Below, piece after piece: positions 1-12,572 of a stretch of DNA of 64,000 nt. The notes beneath the pieces are model-generated. The model saw only the letters and a program-made list of their open reading frames with translations, did not search any database and was not told the DNA's origin. The number at the start of each line of letters is the position of its first letter. Within the stretch, counting starts at the first letter, position 1. Origin of the DNA: Dipteris shenzhenensis (taxonomy: Eukaryota; Polypodiophyta; Polypodiopsida; Gleicheniales); NCBI GenBank assembly GCA_047967505.1, contig CM106538.1; one strand, given 5' to 3'. Position numbers and translations under genes: made by a program.

Positions 1-91
1 TGCAAACTCATGTTTGACCCAATGCCCGCTACCCCAGGTACCTACACACAACCAAAAGTTTTTGAACATGCAAGAGAATAGGAATGCTAGG

Positions 92-143
92 CACGGGCTC
101 CTACGTCATCTACAGACACGGGCTCCTACGTCATCTACAGACT
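92..143. repeat. 25-26 bp tandem duplication
   Basis: Two adjacent copies of a unit beginning CACGGGCTCCTACGTCATCT follow each other directly, with the second copy nearly identical. No gene is visible around it. Confidence 0.8.
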
Positions 144-249
144 TGCATCAAAACAATAGATCACAGTGCATGTCAACGATGGTCCTCTTACCGGCTTGCA
201 AACAATTGACAATAAGTTTCAAACAACAACAAAGCCAACACCCCAATCA

Positions 250-478
250 CATAATATCCAATACAATTTCTTGAAAAAATTATCCAACTAAATCCAAAAA
301 GCACTAGCACATGCAACTTTATTCCACATAATCGGTGGTTTCACAAGGCAACCATAATCGACATTAACATCCCAATCCAATTTCTTGAAAAAAAAATCCA
401 AGGAAATAGAAAAAGCGTTTGCGCATGCAACTTTATTCCACATAATCGATGGTTTCACAAGGCAACTATATTCAACCT
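250..478. repeat. ~114 bp tandem duplication, two copies
   Basis: The block containing ATGCAACTTTATTCCACATA at position 311 recurs at 425, together with the preceding AATTTCTTGAAAAAA stretch and the following GGTTTCACAAGGCAAC. This gives a period of about 114 bp with a few substitutions between copies. Confidence 0.8.
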
Positions 479-654
479 GAATACCCTCCTCTAAGCAATT
501 AACTGAGCATGCATTCTATTGCCAGAGCTATAGAACACGTGTGGAGAATGTTCCATGTGCTTGGCAAGGGAGTGTGTGGTTTGGCATTAAATATTTGAGG
601 GCCTTCTATGTGCCAAGGTTGGTGCACAATAGGGGAGACTTGAGGAGCACACCA

Positions 655-762
655 TTGCAATAAGGAGCACACAATTGCAATAGCACACTCATTTTCAAGT
701 CAATCAACACAATTGCAATAGCACACTCATTTTCATTCAAGTCAATCAACACAAAGCAATGG
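655..762. repeat. Short tandem duplication with AATTGCAATAGCACACTC
   Basis: The words AATTGCAATAGCACACTC, ATTTTCA and AAGTCAATCAACACA occur twice in a row, the second copy carrying a 4-bp insertion. No coding signal is seen here. Confidence 0.7.
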
Positions 763-2532
763 GGGTGACAACTAATGCTTAATCATGCCTTGTGGTGCCT
801 TGTACCTACAAAACCCTTCGTATTCACACAAGTTAGAGGGAATCAAATCTCTGTGGTAAAGTTGTGTTGGGAGATGTTAGGAATTCATTCTAAAATGGCT
901 TCTTATGGGGCATGGGGCTCAAGATTTGGGAGCAATTGAGTTGGGTGACGAGCATTGGATGCATTTAGCTGGTCTTGATTGAGTCTAATCACATCAATTC
1001 TATTTGGTGAGTTTGCATACATCCACTTCTCATCACTCTCTCCAACCAAGTGTATTGTATGGCCCACGTTCATGCTAATATACATCTAGATGAATCCAAG
1101 CACATGCACAAATTCATCCTCTAAAAACACAACACCTAGTGAAGTATGAGGGTCATGCTCATGCTAAAAGCTCACCTATTTGTTGTTGTAGGCATCAAAG
1201 ACTAGAAGCGATAAACTTTGAAGTTGGTACTTAAGGCACTCTAAAAATCCCCATTGACATTCATATATCAATTTTCAATGAAGATGCCCACTCTTTGGCT
1301 CTTCAAATTTGGCCCCTTCTCTCGAATGCCAAGTTTCTCATAACCATTGCTACTATGCACACATTATCATACAATTTCCAAACAATCTCAACCCACCCTT
1401 TTGGCATCAAACAAAATCAGCCTCAACACATTCAACCATCACATTGCGGAGTGCCCACACAAAGGCAAAGATGGCAGAGTTGGCATGCATGCTCAACAAA
1501 TGATGTCACCCTCTCAGGCTACCATGAAATAGAGTGCAACTGCAGAGGTTATGGGCCATGCAAAAAATGGGGTGCCCTTAGGAGAGCGCTCAAGGCATGA
1601 CCACTTTTGCCTTCAATGCCTATAACAAAGTCCCAGAATTTTGTTATGCAACAAACCAACCCTGTAGTTGGCCTTGCAATGCTGCAACTGAAAGTTGACA
1701 CAACACCGCTCTTTTAGCAACATTTAGAGCTCACTTCAGGTTGGCTAGCCTAAGCAATGCATTTGTGCTCGAAACCTCTTCACCAAGACACAATTACCCA
1801 CTCTTAAACATATAGAAGACAAGGCTGCAAATAGGTAAAAGATACACGCATGCACGTGTAACAGCCGAGTGGATAACACCAGTCTAAGCTATGTCAATGC
1901 AAAAGCACTTGCTTTGCCTAGTTACTACATCAGGGACAATACAAGCAGGCACATGTAAAAGCTGAGCGGATAGCTACGCTAAACTATGTCAACGAAAAAG
2001 AATTTGCTACTTCAGGGGCAATGCAAAACTGTAGATGACAGTGCAACTTTCTCCAATGCTAACAAAGGCATGGCTAACTGGGCAATTTTTCTCAACAGGC
2101 ATAGAACATTTCCAGAGCTCCCAAGAATGGTGTCCAGGAGTAACAACCGCCATGCTAAGCTGGGAGAGGGTGACAGACACACTCGCCTCAGAGGCACTCT
2201 TCATCTCCTTGGAACATCATTTCCAAGCTGCTAGGACCAGGTGGTAGACTCTAGATACAAAACCTATCGCAAGCATCGTATCTGGAGCCTTTCGTGCAGC
2301 TTGTTCTAAAAGCATGTTCACTTTTGGATACAGAAGCTTTGGCATTAGACCCTTCAAACCAGAGCAATTTGGAAAAGTGGGTTGGGAAGACAGGCACCAG
2401 CCACACCGGAGAATAGCAGGCTTGGAGAGAGCTGTGGCAAAGGAGCTGATTTCGCTCAGAGCAAGAGCAACAATACAAAAAGAGGGCACACCACACTGCT
2501 ATCCTTCCGAGTGCTAAGAAGCTTTGCTTAAG
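763..2532. other. Intergenic, nothing recognised
   Basis: Only short open frames on both strands are present, none with recognisable domains, consistent splice signals or repeat character. A stretch near 1075-1130 (ATACATCTAGATGAATC and following) resembles a stretch inside eEF1B-gamma intron 1 near 6255-6300, suggesting a minor dispersed repeat. Confidence 0.5.
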
Positions 2533-2850
2533 AGACAAGACGGGCGGAGAAAGAGGTGGAGGTTGCTCTTGATGATCGAGCATCCTACATATTTAATGGC
2601 GCTACCACTGCATTGTCTAACTGGAACAAACCGGAGGAATTTGATTTCGAGGAAGCAAAAACTCGACAATTGAGGTGCATCCGCTGATCTCTGTCAGTCC
2701 ACTCTGCGGTGGTACCAGAGATCGCCGAATACAAGCGAGCGTCTTCCTCTAGCATTATCGTAGTCCCACCACTTGATGACCTGACCAATGAGGCTTTGAA
2801 GAAGAGAATGGACTATTGTATCTTAAGGGAGACTGCCCGAATACGAAACT
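2533..2850 (+). pseudogene. Possible coding remnant, unidentified
   Basis: One forward frame reads a protein-like, charge-balanced sequence with pieces such as ALDDRASYIFNGATTALSNW, WNKPEEFDFEEAKTR and IIVVPPLDDLTNEALKKRMD. It is interrupted by a TGA near 2687 and a TAG near 2850. I do not recognise the family. The composition looks more like a real protein than a random frame, so I read it as an exon-derived remnant or captured gene fragment, possibly continuing into the region near 3.3-3.5 kb. No start codon or splice site can be assigned securely. Confidence 0.25.
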
Positions 2851-3327
2851 AGTCGCTAACGGCCACGGGTGGAGCCAACGTCTGAAAGGACGGGCTTTGG
2901 AAGCTTTTATCGATCATCAGGAGACAGTTTACAATTCACGAGAGGACATAGTGTTCTTGTCATGTAAATGGTGTATAAGCGAGGCTAGTCTAGGGAGTGA
3001 AACGCAAACTCCCAAAGGGGTGCGCGTATATTAAAAAGAACTAGCACCTTTTAAAGCCTTCTTAATTTTGATATAAAGACGTGAGCTGTGCAGACTCCAC
3101 TGCTCTACAATGAGACAAGTTTGTTACAGATTGTTATATGGATGCCGTGTTTGTAGTTTAAGAGCAATAAGAATCATAGTTCTAATAGTCTGTTGGGACC
3201 AGTGCAATTCTGTCGTTGAACGTCTTTGAATCAAATCTAATGATTTCTAGTGATTCGGTCACTCATCTACTGGCGGACCTCTCTTCTACATATAACAGAG
3301 GCGCTCTTTCTTTTTTCGTTTGACAGC

Positions 3328-3516
3328 ACGATGTGCCTTGCAAAAGAGCAAGAGGGCACTAAAACAGCGTCTAACTTCATACGCATAACTTCAAATAAGG
3401 TCTTTCCGGTTGCGTTGCAAGGTCCTAAAGAAGTATTTATATACAGGCGCACACAGGAAGAAGACAAACTCCTTGAGCCACTGAGACATATTGTCGTTGA
3501 ACCTACAGGTCAGTAG
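3328..3516 (+). pseudogene. Second possible coding remnant, unidentified
   Basis: A forward frame ending at TAG 3514-3516 contains protein-like stretches such as ASNFIRITSNKVFPVALQGP and EEDKLLEPLRHIVVEPTGQ. It could belong with the remnant at 2.53-2.85 kb, which is in the same orientation. No domain is recognised, and the evidence is amino-acid texture only. Confidence 0.2.
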
Positions 3517-4037
3517 TAGAGCAAGAGAGGATCAATCTGCTTAGTCCTTGGATATGAAGAACACTACTCTCAAGGAGATGTGAAAGAACTCTACACTACG
3601 TCCAGTTTGCTAGGTCTGATATACTGATCATCTGTAGTAGACTCACTCATGAAGTGATCATTCAGAACTCATGTGAATTGTAGAAGGACCCAGTTCTTGA
3701 CCTTAGGGATAAGTTTGCTGATGCTGCTTCTATCATGATTGAGAGGCTGGTGCACTTGTTTGCATGTGTCATGTGACCTCATTAATGTGCTCCAGAACTA
3801 AGGGTTCTTATGTCTTATTTGAGCCATTTCATCAACATAATCTTTGAAAAAAAATGGCACATGACTTCAGCATCTACCTTTCTCAAATGCCAAGAGCATT
3901 AATGGAAGGTTTAGATGTTCCCGCTTACACTTATGAGTAACCAAAAAATGACACGTGACTTCAGATGCAAGATAGTATCTACCTGTCTCAAAATAATCTT
4001 ACATGATAAGTCGTATAGACGAAAAGTATATGCCACC

Positions 4038-6785
4038 TCACTTAAAACACTTAGCTTCCAGTAATTTTTCACCCTCAATATAATCAGGTTCTTCAAAGTA
4101 GGCATTCACTCTCTCTTTTTGGACTTCGTCTTCAAGATCAACCTTCGTCCAGTCATACAGCTCTGCATCATAGCATTCCTCCAATACCATCTTCGGAATT
4201 TCTAGCCCTCGAAAGAGCCAAACACCCTTTATCTTGAAGGGGGCAGCTTCGCCCAAAATGCAAAGCTTGGCAAATGCATACTTTCGGGCAAGATCCATTC
4301 GCTGTAAAAATCCACTTACCTTGTTCATAGTCACAAAAGTCACAGTGTTTTCATCATTGTACTTGTAGTCACAAAACCAGAGAGAATACCCTTCGGGATC
4401 AAACTTCTCCCAAAATCCTGTACGCATAAGTAAAATGTTTAAAATGAACGCAGGCAAAAGCTATCAACCAATGCAGTAAAAGCTATTGACTTTCAGCCAA
4501 TACCAACCAACTTAAAATCCCAAATTCTTTTGCACTATTTACCTTACATAGAACATTAGTCTATTCAAAGGATTCATACCTTTAATTGCAACGTCACGGA
4601 AGTCCTTTGCCTTAGTGTTGGAGTAAAGCCGCTTCCAATCATCAAGAACCATGGGGCTTGGAGGCAAGAGATCCAACTCATTTTTAGGCTTGGGCTTGGG
4701 CTTCTCATCTTCTTCCTCATCCAAAACTGCAGGTTGTTCCTTTGGTTTTGCTGGAGCTTCCTTGGCCTTCTTCTCATGAGGCTCAGGCGTTGCTTTCTTG
4801 ACAGGATTACCCTGTTTCTTACTAGGTGGGCTGGGAGCCTTCTCCACAAGTTTCACATCTCCAAAGTATTTCTTAAAATTTGGCTGATTTGCCATTGTCC
4901 AGAAGTATCTTTCAAGATGAGGGAACTCAGAGAGAAATTCCTTGGTAAATAAGCTCCTGAAACCGGGGAGTAGATTGCAGGCCATAATAATGTCAGCAAG
5001 TGTCAGAGTATGCCCAACCAAATATGTGTTGCAGGCAAAGTGATTGTTCAACACTCCAAAGACCGTTTTCAATCCTTTGCAGGATGATTCTACCACCTGC
5101 AATAGAAACGTAATCAGGATCCTGCAAAAAACCTTCTCAAACATAGAAGAATGCAGGCAGATGAAACAAAGCCAACCTTCGGCACTATGCAATATATCTT
5201 ATTATTGATAGGTGAATCGAACTTGTGGTGCTTGAATGAAGATGATAAAAATTAGCATTTCATGTCTATCAGACCTCACCTCTGCTATATATGGATGATA
5301 ACCCAATAGGGGGTACAACCATCTACTCTGAAGCACATCCACTTCAGTGGCGGCAACATCAATCCACTGCTCAATGAGCGCCTGATTCAAATTCAATGAA
5401 ACAAAGATGATTGAAGAGCACTCAAACACTGCAACAAAACCCATACAATAAATATGGACCCTTCGAGCCCGGCACTGCGTATAAGCCCCCCAAAACACAC
5501 GTCACACATACAACAGGAAAATCCCATGCTGTCAACCATTCCCACATTGGTCATAGCGTTTGCATGTCTACACTGACCCAAAAAAAAAAACCTCCAATAT
5601 ACCCGCTGGGTAGAGAAAAGCATCATACCCCTTCATACAAAGAACTGCCAAGCAGTGGAGATTCCTCACTCAGTCTAGCAACTGTTAATACACCAGTTTC
5701 ACCAAAATTAAGATCCATAAAAAATTCCCATAAAAAATTGGCCAATCTAACAAGCTTAGTTGTAACCCTGAACATGACATAGAAAGAGTGTATTCATTGC
5801 ATCTTACTGTATCGGGCAATAGCATTGCTTTCAAACACAGGACCATCAGGCGTTTCCAAAATAGGTACCTGCAATTATATGTCTGTCAAGTGTAGCATCA
5901 AAAACCAAACCTTAGACGACACTGCAATCATCAAATATCACTCACATATCATACCTTTCCAAAGGGATTCAACTTCAAAAACTCAGGAGTTTCATTTGTG
6001 ACTCCAAATTCAAATTTTGCACATTCTATCTTTATGCCGCCATACTCAGCAACAATGAGAGCCTTGTATCCATTCTTATTGTTGTCTCCAGAGTACAACA
6101 GCTGCAAAAATATAATACATAGTGACCTATTACTCAGCAAATTAAAGCTATCTTTAATGAAAGTACAAGAGAAAAGAAATTCCTTCAACATTATTATTAA
6201 GAATGTGGGCAAGGCATATAAGATGTGCAAGGCTACCGAATGCCAGGCTAAAACAGACATATATCTAGATGAATCTAGGAACATGCCCAAACTCATCTTC
6301 ACATAGTGCAGTTTCAATCTCATGAGAGTCACAAGGTTGAATACCAGGCTATAACAGAAATAGCTGTTTTCCTCTCTGCAGGGCATGGCTGACAGATCTA
6401 AAGTTCCCATATCCATACTAGAGCTTGGCTAAAAGTAGCAAACACCTACAAGTGACCCTTTTTCCATCTGCTTCAAGCACAGTGGTGGCCTAATAGACCC
6501 AGGAATGGGACCATGATACCATTCCGTGAAAGGTGTCGGATCAAGCGGGCTCAAAAATCGGGAGAGTTTCTGGGGATACCACACCGAGCATGGCGTACAT
6601 TGAATCCAGTCGCCCAAAGACCCTTTCTGTCAAATCGTGCAGAAATCCAGCGTCCCCAAGGGTACCGACACTAGGCACTGCTATATATCACGGGCCAAGA
6701 ATACGACGATGGTCTAATACCGTGGGAGATGGAGCTTAAAAACACAGAAACGTAGAGATGAGAGAAAGCAACTTACGAGGGCCAT
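4038..6785 (-). CDS. Elongation factor 1-gamma (eEF1B-gamma), seven coding exons
   Basis: This is the gamma subunit of the eEF1B exchange complex, which recharges eEF1A with GTP in the cytosol. I assembled seven coding exons on the minus strand: 6785-6777, 6101-5955, 5868-5808, 5681-5629, 5381-5280, 5096-4580 and 4417-4038. All junctions are GT-AG and the phases agree, giving 422 residues, the usual family length. Residues 1 to about 205 form the GST-like region (NPFGKVPILETPDGPVFESN, NTYLVGHTLTLAD). Then comes a Lys/Pro/Glu-rich linker, and about 263-422 is the conserved C-terminal EF1G domain (VLDDWKRLYSNTK, DPEGYSLWFCDYKYNDENT). The first exon codes only Met-Ala-Leu before GTAAGT. The 53-bp exon 4 (ARLSEESPLLGSSLYEG) is easily missed. 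No stop or frameshift is seen, so it is probably a functional host gene. An imperfect ~45 bp duplication (CACRTGACTTCAG...) lies just downstream. Confidence 0.95.
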
Positions 6786-7020
6786 GACGATTGGAAACGG
6801 GAGACGCGATGTGGAAGCTACGATGGCAGCGCCGCTACGAGAGCGAAGCCCTTATTAGAGCTCCTCTAGGTCTCAAAGAAACCTATACCCTCTAGAGGCT
6901 TTAATAGTCGCACTGGCTCTCCTAGTGCTGGCAATATTTTGGGATTTTTTTTTAAGCACTGCCTTCTAAGCAGCGGCGCTATAGTTAAACACGAGTAGCC
7001 TGACCCGTCTACGACGGGTT
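6786..7020 (-). promoter_or_regulatory. Probable 5' UTR and promoter region of eEF1B-gamma
   Basis: This is the sequence immediately upstream of the eEF1B-gamma start codon. It is more GC-rich than its surroundings and, on the gene strand, contains TATA-like words (GGGTATAGG near 6885 and CTAATAAGG near 6855). A perfect small palindrome, ACCCGTC-TAC-GACGGGT, sits at 7003-7019. Assignment is by position only; no transcription start can be read from the sequence. Confidence 0.35.
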
Positions 7021-7148
7021 GGAGACCCGCTCTGTTGGGTCTCAAGGTGGGATCTTTAATTTCAAAAGAGAAATTCTGAAGTTCCAACACTGGAACCGCT
7101 TGGCTTGGCTCACTCAGTGCAATTTTGTCCAACAGCTTTCCTAAAACC

Positions 7149-7290
7149 CCCTCTCTGCTTTCATACATAAAATTTTGCAAGATTACGTGCATAAAATTCA
7201 TGAATTTGTTTGAATTAAACATGTTTGTATGCATATCCCCTCTCTGCTTTCATACATGGAATTTTGCAAGATTACGTGCGTAATGCATTG
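7149..7290. repeat. ~90 bp tandem duplication
   Basis: The string CCCCTCTCTGCTTTCATACA followed by an ATTTTGCAAGATTACGTGC segment occurs at about 7149 and again at about 7239. Related AAATAGAATT(C/T)ATGAATT words recur at 7366-7430. Confidence 0.7.
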
Positions 7291-7299
7291 TATGCCAAT

Positions 7300-8690
7300 G
7301 TAGTGCTAGATTGTAACACAATCAATCTTGGTCTATGGGGATACATTAGTTTGAGTATAAATAAATAGAATTCATGAATTTTTTTTAAATAAACATGTTT
7401 GAGTATAAATAAATAGAATTTATGAATTTGTTTGAGTATAAACGTATATGTGCATGCTTCAATAAATACAACAAAAGAAGATTTACTTAAAATTAGCATA
7501 CCTAACAAAATACACACTCTATAAAAGAGTACTACAAAATTCATATATCTACATACAGAGTGTCTATATCAGCTCCCCTAAGAAAACAGACTACGTCTAT
7601 GTCCCACCCCACGCACCACCACACGCACGCGGCATCGACCTATGCAAGGCAAAAAGATCATTTAAGAATTATAATCATTAAATCAAGGAAAATTTAGAAT
7701 TGTGTCTTAATAATACTCAACACATTGATTAGAATGCTTACGTTGGCGCATAGGAGTGTGTATGTGGTACATAAATGCATATACAAAGTCTCCGTTCGCC
7801 CCTTAATAAAATACATCTATTCCCATCGGCTCCAGGTACCCAATGAAGCACACATAGATGGTTTGGGGACTATTATTCCCAGCAAGACGCTGAGAACTCA
7901 CGGCAAAATATCCAAGATTGAGACGTTCCACCCCATCATATGCTGGACCGAGGAGATTCATTGCAAAATTTGAGTCGGGAACCGCCCTAAAGGAAATTAA
8001 TATCATGTTTATTCACTTATATATGTAACCTAAGTAGCTTTCACCTATATGATTATATATATATATATATAGGTTATCTACCCAATAAAGCTCTCCAACT
8101 CCAAGATGTCAACCAATAGCTGGGTGTGCACCCCAGCTCTCCAACCATCGGGATCTGTATATTCCTAAAGGTAAATGACTATACTATTAAATAAGTCAAC
8201 TTAGCAACTGACTACTATACAATTATGTACCTGCTACGCGTACAGTTGTCTCGGTGGTGAATGTAAATGACGCTGCCATCCTATCATATCATATTACAAT
8301 AACAATACATATCATATTACAGTAACAATAGATGTGTCAACGTATATATAGAGAAGAAATTAAAAGGCTTTACCAAGCCACAAATTAAAAAGAACATTAG
8401 TTATAGTACATTTGATAATCCATAATTTGAAGAAAAAATAACAATGTGTGAACCCATAAAACTCACAAAAATCATACATTGTCAAAATTCTAGAGACGAC
8501 ATTGTTTGAATGGAATATGGAATGAGCTCATGAAAATTATACAAAAATAGTCATCACCAATTTTTAATCCACACTTCAAAGGCTTACAATTGATAGACCT
8601 TTGATCGCCTAAAAGAACACAATGATATAAAAAAGACTGTGAAAATTTGTCACCCACCAAAGTCTGAAGAGGCTTTCAAAGAGCATTGGC
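7300..8690. other. AT-rich intergenic DNA, no gene recognised
   Basis: The region holds an (AT)n run near 8055-8072 and duplicated CATATCATATTAC(A)GTAACAATA words near 8285-8335. No coding frame of note is visible. It may include the 3' terminal part of the Helitron lying just to the right, but I could not identify a CTRR end with a preceding hairpin. Confidence 0.45.
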
Positions 8691-8696
8691 ATACTG

Positions 8697-9385
8697 CTAG
8701 GTTCTTCTTAATGCCAATTGTAAAACCTCTTTGTATACAACATTTGCGGTACAACTCATTTCAGCATCCTCATCACTAACCTGATCCACACTCTCTGGAA
8801 GGAATACTTTGACTGCATTTGATGATCGGACACGCAAGAAAGCCACGTATAATTGCCCGTGACTAAACACCGGTGTCGCCAAGTATAAGCCTAGGATAGA
8901 CATTGTTTGGCCCTGTGCCTTGTTTATTGTCATGCCAAATGCTAGCCGAACAGGAAATTGCTGGCACAATGTAGAATTGACAATATCTTCTCTATAATTC
9001 GCAAGACCTGCCTAAAATCCCCCCCTAACAACACCACCTTTCCACCAAATAGTTGGTCATTTGACATGATATCTTGCAGCATCCTATCCAGTGCCTCAAA
9101 TGCGAATCGATGAGTCATATGTGCCTCATCCCATATTATCAACTTTGCTATCTTCAGAACATCTACAAGATGACTGTTAACCTTTATATTGCAACTGCTG
9201 GTGGCATCCAAATCCAGTGGTATCTTGAACCGCGAGTGTGCTGTGCGTCTATTACTTAGTAACAACACTGCAATCCCAGAAGAAGCGCATGCTAAAGCGA
9301 CATGCCCCTCCCCACGCAACCTAGAAAGCAAACAATTGTATAGGAAAGTCTTTCCAGATCCTCCTGGACCATCAAGAAAAAACAT
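8697..9385 (-). pseudogene. Helitron PIF1-like helicase, internally deleted
   Basis: Two overlapping minus-strand frames (9385-8942 and 8969-8697) make a shortened SF1 helicase. The first has Walker A (DGPGGSGKTFLYN), Walker B (LIIWDEAHM) and the following [13 protein letters not shown]. The second starts at [18 protein letters not shown], the late nucleotide-contact motif, and ends in LALRRT. The ~150-200 residues normally lying between these motifs are missing, and the pieces are out of frame with each other. This deletion should abolish unwinding. The upstream Rep frame ends at a stop about 30 bp before Walker A begins. Confidence 0.85.
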
Positions 9386-9418
9386 CGCACCAATATTTGC
9401 ATAGACCGCTGTCAGAAT

Positions 9419-10948
9419 CTAATCGAAGGCAGTCTGTTGACAATGATTTAAGGTACTTTCCATCTGTTGACCAAGTCGTGCCTCACTCTCAAAATCAAAC
9501 ATTCTTTCTTCTTGCAATAGAGCATTTGTAGCTGCTAATACACATGATCTATCCAAGGTAGGCAATCCATCAAACTCTACCAACCTTCTCCCATGTTGTT
9601 GGAGAATATGCTCCAAGTGCCATAGAGCCTCCTTCCGTGCCAATCCATGACGGTCAACCATACTTGATTCAAATGCATGGAAGAAATCATCCGATAGATC
9701 GTCTGAGAATCTTTCCCACAAAATTCCTGGAGATGTTGGCTCACAAAAAATCAAAATTGCAACAAAAAGGTGCCTCAACTGTGTGCTATTTTGATGTAAA
9801 ACGGCCTCTTGCATGCAGATAAACCATTCCTCATCACTTTCCAATAACCCTCTAGCTATACATGTTGCCTTGAAAGTAGGGTAAACTTGCCCATCAAAAG
9901 TGCGCAAGTCATCAAAACACTTACAACCTGTGCAAACGTTAAGTAGCATATGCATGAAATATAATTCACCAGCAGATGGAGAAATGTTATACATCCGACC
10001 AATGCTATTACCCTGCCTTCTTCTAGACCACTTTTTATTGGATTTGTTCCAAACCATCTCGCATGGAAAGTCACTGTAAAGCAAATTATCTGCATCATGT
10101 TGCAATCGGTTGTAAGTGAACCATTCCGTGAGGCTGGTCTTTCTGTTGTGTTCACCCTCTTTCACCCGTATCTTTCTACCATTATCTCGATGCATGTAGA
10201 TAAGGTAACCATCATTACCCACCACAGTAGACTGAGAGAAGGGACGCGGATAGTGACGACTACATTTGCCATCAAACATGCAAGGAGCAGAGACATTAAG
10301 TACACCACATGGGCCATGAACATTGCATTGTGCAATAATCTCATGCAACTGATCATAGTGACCAACCTGAGTAGGCTTGAATGCACCTTCCAAAATCAAT
10401 AGTATGTGTGAGTGCGGAAGACCTCTCTTTTGAAACTCGATCACACATACATACCCAGCAACTTTTCCAAACAAATCATGCTTTATAATCGACTGCATCA
10501 GATCCTTATGTTTTTGATAAAATACATGGGTTGTCAAATCCGGGCAATCTTGTGCTCTTTGACTTCGCAACAATCCTTCAGATATTTCTGACCATTTTGG
10601 GTTGCAGGTGAAGGTAATAAACAAATCTTGTTTACCCTTTTTTCTCACAATTGCCATTGCATCCTGGTATAACTGGCACATATACCGTGGTCCTCCTATA
10701 AAAGAGGATGGCAACACAACTCTACACCTGACAGTGTTGCCCAGTACATTATGGACCGCATCAGTTGCATTTAGCATGTCCATCAATCCTTGATAAACTT
10801 CTGCACGTAAAGAAGATTGATTGTTGCGTATCCACACCAATCTGGACTCTTCCATACTACTATATGCATCAACAATATATTGTTGCAATAATCTCCCCCC
10901 TTGTAGAAGGCACGCACTTGTATCAAGCCTTACCTGCAGACGGTACAC
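9419..10948 (-). pseudogene. Helitron HUH Rep domain (Helitron_like_N)
   Basis: A 509-residue open stretch carries the Rep nuclease domain that nicks and rejoins DNA in rolling-circle transposition. Visible marks are GKQDLFITFTCNPKW early on, then FQKRGLPHSHIL with the HUH pair (His-Ser-His), then CSRHYPRPF and the Cys-rich VCTGCKCFDDLRT. The C-terminal part leads into the helicase linker and ends at TAG 9421-9419. The domain itself looks intact; the protein is split from its N-terminus by the TAG at 10955-10957 and from the helicase by the stop at its own end. Confidence 0.9.
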
Positions 10949-11018
10949 ATAATACTATCTCTGTGTCACACAATTTTTCCTTTGTACATCATGTAATGAT
11001 ATGTGAGTAGGAACATCT

Positions 11019-11396
11019 CTATAAATGCCATCCATCCTCCCCTCGGGGAAATAGAAGAACATACATGAGAGACATGTATGATCGATGCAAATTTGATATT
11101 CTGGTTATCAATCCATTACGTCTTAAAGACTGGATGTCTCGATTCCCAACATCAGAATCATCCCCTTGCCCTGGCATGATAGCGGCAACCTGGCTAGCTA
11201 TTGGGACCAAGTACTGTCTTGAGGTTGACCGGCTCTCACAAATTACCATCTTCAAGTTTGCATGTGAATTTCTTCTCAATACTTCCCCCACAGCAACCCG
11301 TGCATTGGCATATGGATTGCATTCATGCATCATCCTTTGCAACAATTCCAAAATGCCAAGATTCAAACCAAGCATCCCATCCAAACGGTTTTGCAA
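11019..11396 (-). pseudogene. Helitron RepHel middle region
   Basis: This is the continuation of the same reading frame after the TAG at 11445. It includes LGILELLQRMMHECNPYANA and LMYVLLFPRGEDGWHL, which match the expected pre-Rep block of plant Helitrons ending in a PLLFPxGExGWH-like motif. Another in-frame TAG at 10955-10957 separates it from the Rep piece. Confidence 0.75.
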
Positions 11397-11444
11397 CTCA
11401 TGATCTGTATCATGGACATATAATTGTGCAAACCGTGGAAGCTC

Positions 11445-12494
11445 CTATCTAGACTCATCAGGTAGCAAACTCCCGACACGATGGTACACTGTGCCGTGAA
11501 TCCGAAAATTATGTATACCCCTATTCCCAGAAAACATTTGATCAACTTGGGCTCCCAATGAGGCAAACGCCATGACACTATTATAGGCTCTTACATTATC
11601 CTTAAATGATCTGCTTCTAGCGTCACTTCCATGAAGTAGAACTTTTAAAATCTCTGGTGGATCTTCCAATGGCAACAATGACACATGGCCAACTTTACAA
11701 CAATACTTTCCCACAACCCGATGCATACTTCTGGTCTCTTGCTTCCACAATTGAGCATGACAAAAACTGCATATGCAATCCATACCTCCAAGTGAATGAA
11801 CAACAGGACTATTGGAAACCAATGGATACAAAGATGGGTGCCCTATGTCATTTCTTAATGGAAATCGATGCAGGATAGATAGGATCCCCCTAGACCCTAA
11901 ACATGCATTCCTATTGCTGCCAACAACATGCTCTCGTGCCCTTGACTGCCCATAATCTCTAACTGCATCCAATTGAATTGTTGTACCTATTACTGGAGCA
12001 TCTATTGTATTTATTCCCCCAACAACACAATGCTGCACAGTCGGTGCACCATCGGGGGAAAAAGTAGATTCTGCTGGCTCTAGAAAGTGAGAATCCATGC
12101 TTGCATGTGGCTGCACTCTCACACTTCTAATTGCAGTACAAAAAACATTCCCTTCTCTAAGACTATCAGCAAACTCCATACTCATACATTCCATAGTTGT
12201 ACCCGTACCTTGCTTTTTGAGCATTGTTCTCTGCCTAGCAACATTGCGACGTGCCTTACGTGTTGAACGCAATAAACTTCTCTTATCAAGAGAAGTTAAA
12301 TTATCTACATTCCATTGTACATCATTATATCCCTGCATTTGATTATGTTGTCTGCAATGAACAACCTCTACAATTGGCTCCATGTGTCTAAAACCTTGTT
12401 TTTTCAACATTGTTCTCTGTCTGGCAATACTGTGACGTGTCGTGCGTGTTGAATCCCATAATTTTCTCCTATGACAACTTGTTTCTTTTGTCAT
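11445..12494 (-). pseudogene. Helitron RepHel N-terminal region
   Basis: A 349-residue frame begins at ATG 12494-12492 and ends at TAG 11447-11445. It is the amino-terminal part of the Helitron protein, judged by collinearity with the Rep piece downstream. Near its start it holds two copies of a basic motif, STRTTRHSIARQRTMLKKQG and STRKARRNVARQRTMLKKQG, about 70 residues apart. A Cys/His-containing stretch (CSFCHAQLWKQE) follows later, as often seen upstream of the Helitron Rep domain. The frame continues past the stop in the same reading frame (ELPRFAQLYVHDTDHELQNR), so the TAG looks like a recent point change. Confidence 0.75.
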
Positions 12495-12524
12495 TGTCTG
12501 TTTATGAACACAACTATATATATC

Positions 12525-12528
12525 TTAT

Positions 12529-12570
<42 letters not shown>

Positions 12571-12572
12571 AG
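12525..12572. repeat. (CT)n/(AT)n microsatellite
   Basis: A CT run passes directly into an AT run just upstream of the Helitron coding region. Confidence 0.9.

Larger units (their letters stand above)
8697..12494 (-). mobile_element. Helitron, plant type, decayed autonomous copy
   Basis: A run of minus-strand frames reads, from right to left, an N-terminal region, the HUH Rep domain and a PIF1-type helicase, the standard RepHel order of rolling-circle Helitrons. In-frame TAG codons at 11445-11447 and 10955-10957 split the reading frame, and the helicase is shortened internally. The 5' TC and 3' CTRR ends could not be fixed, so the limits given are those of the coding remnants. It should no longer be able to move by itself. 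Confidence 0.9.
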
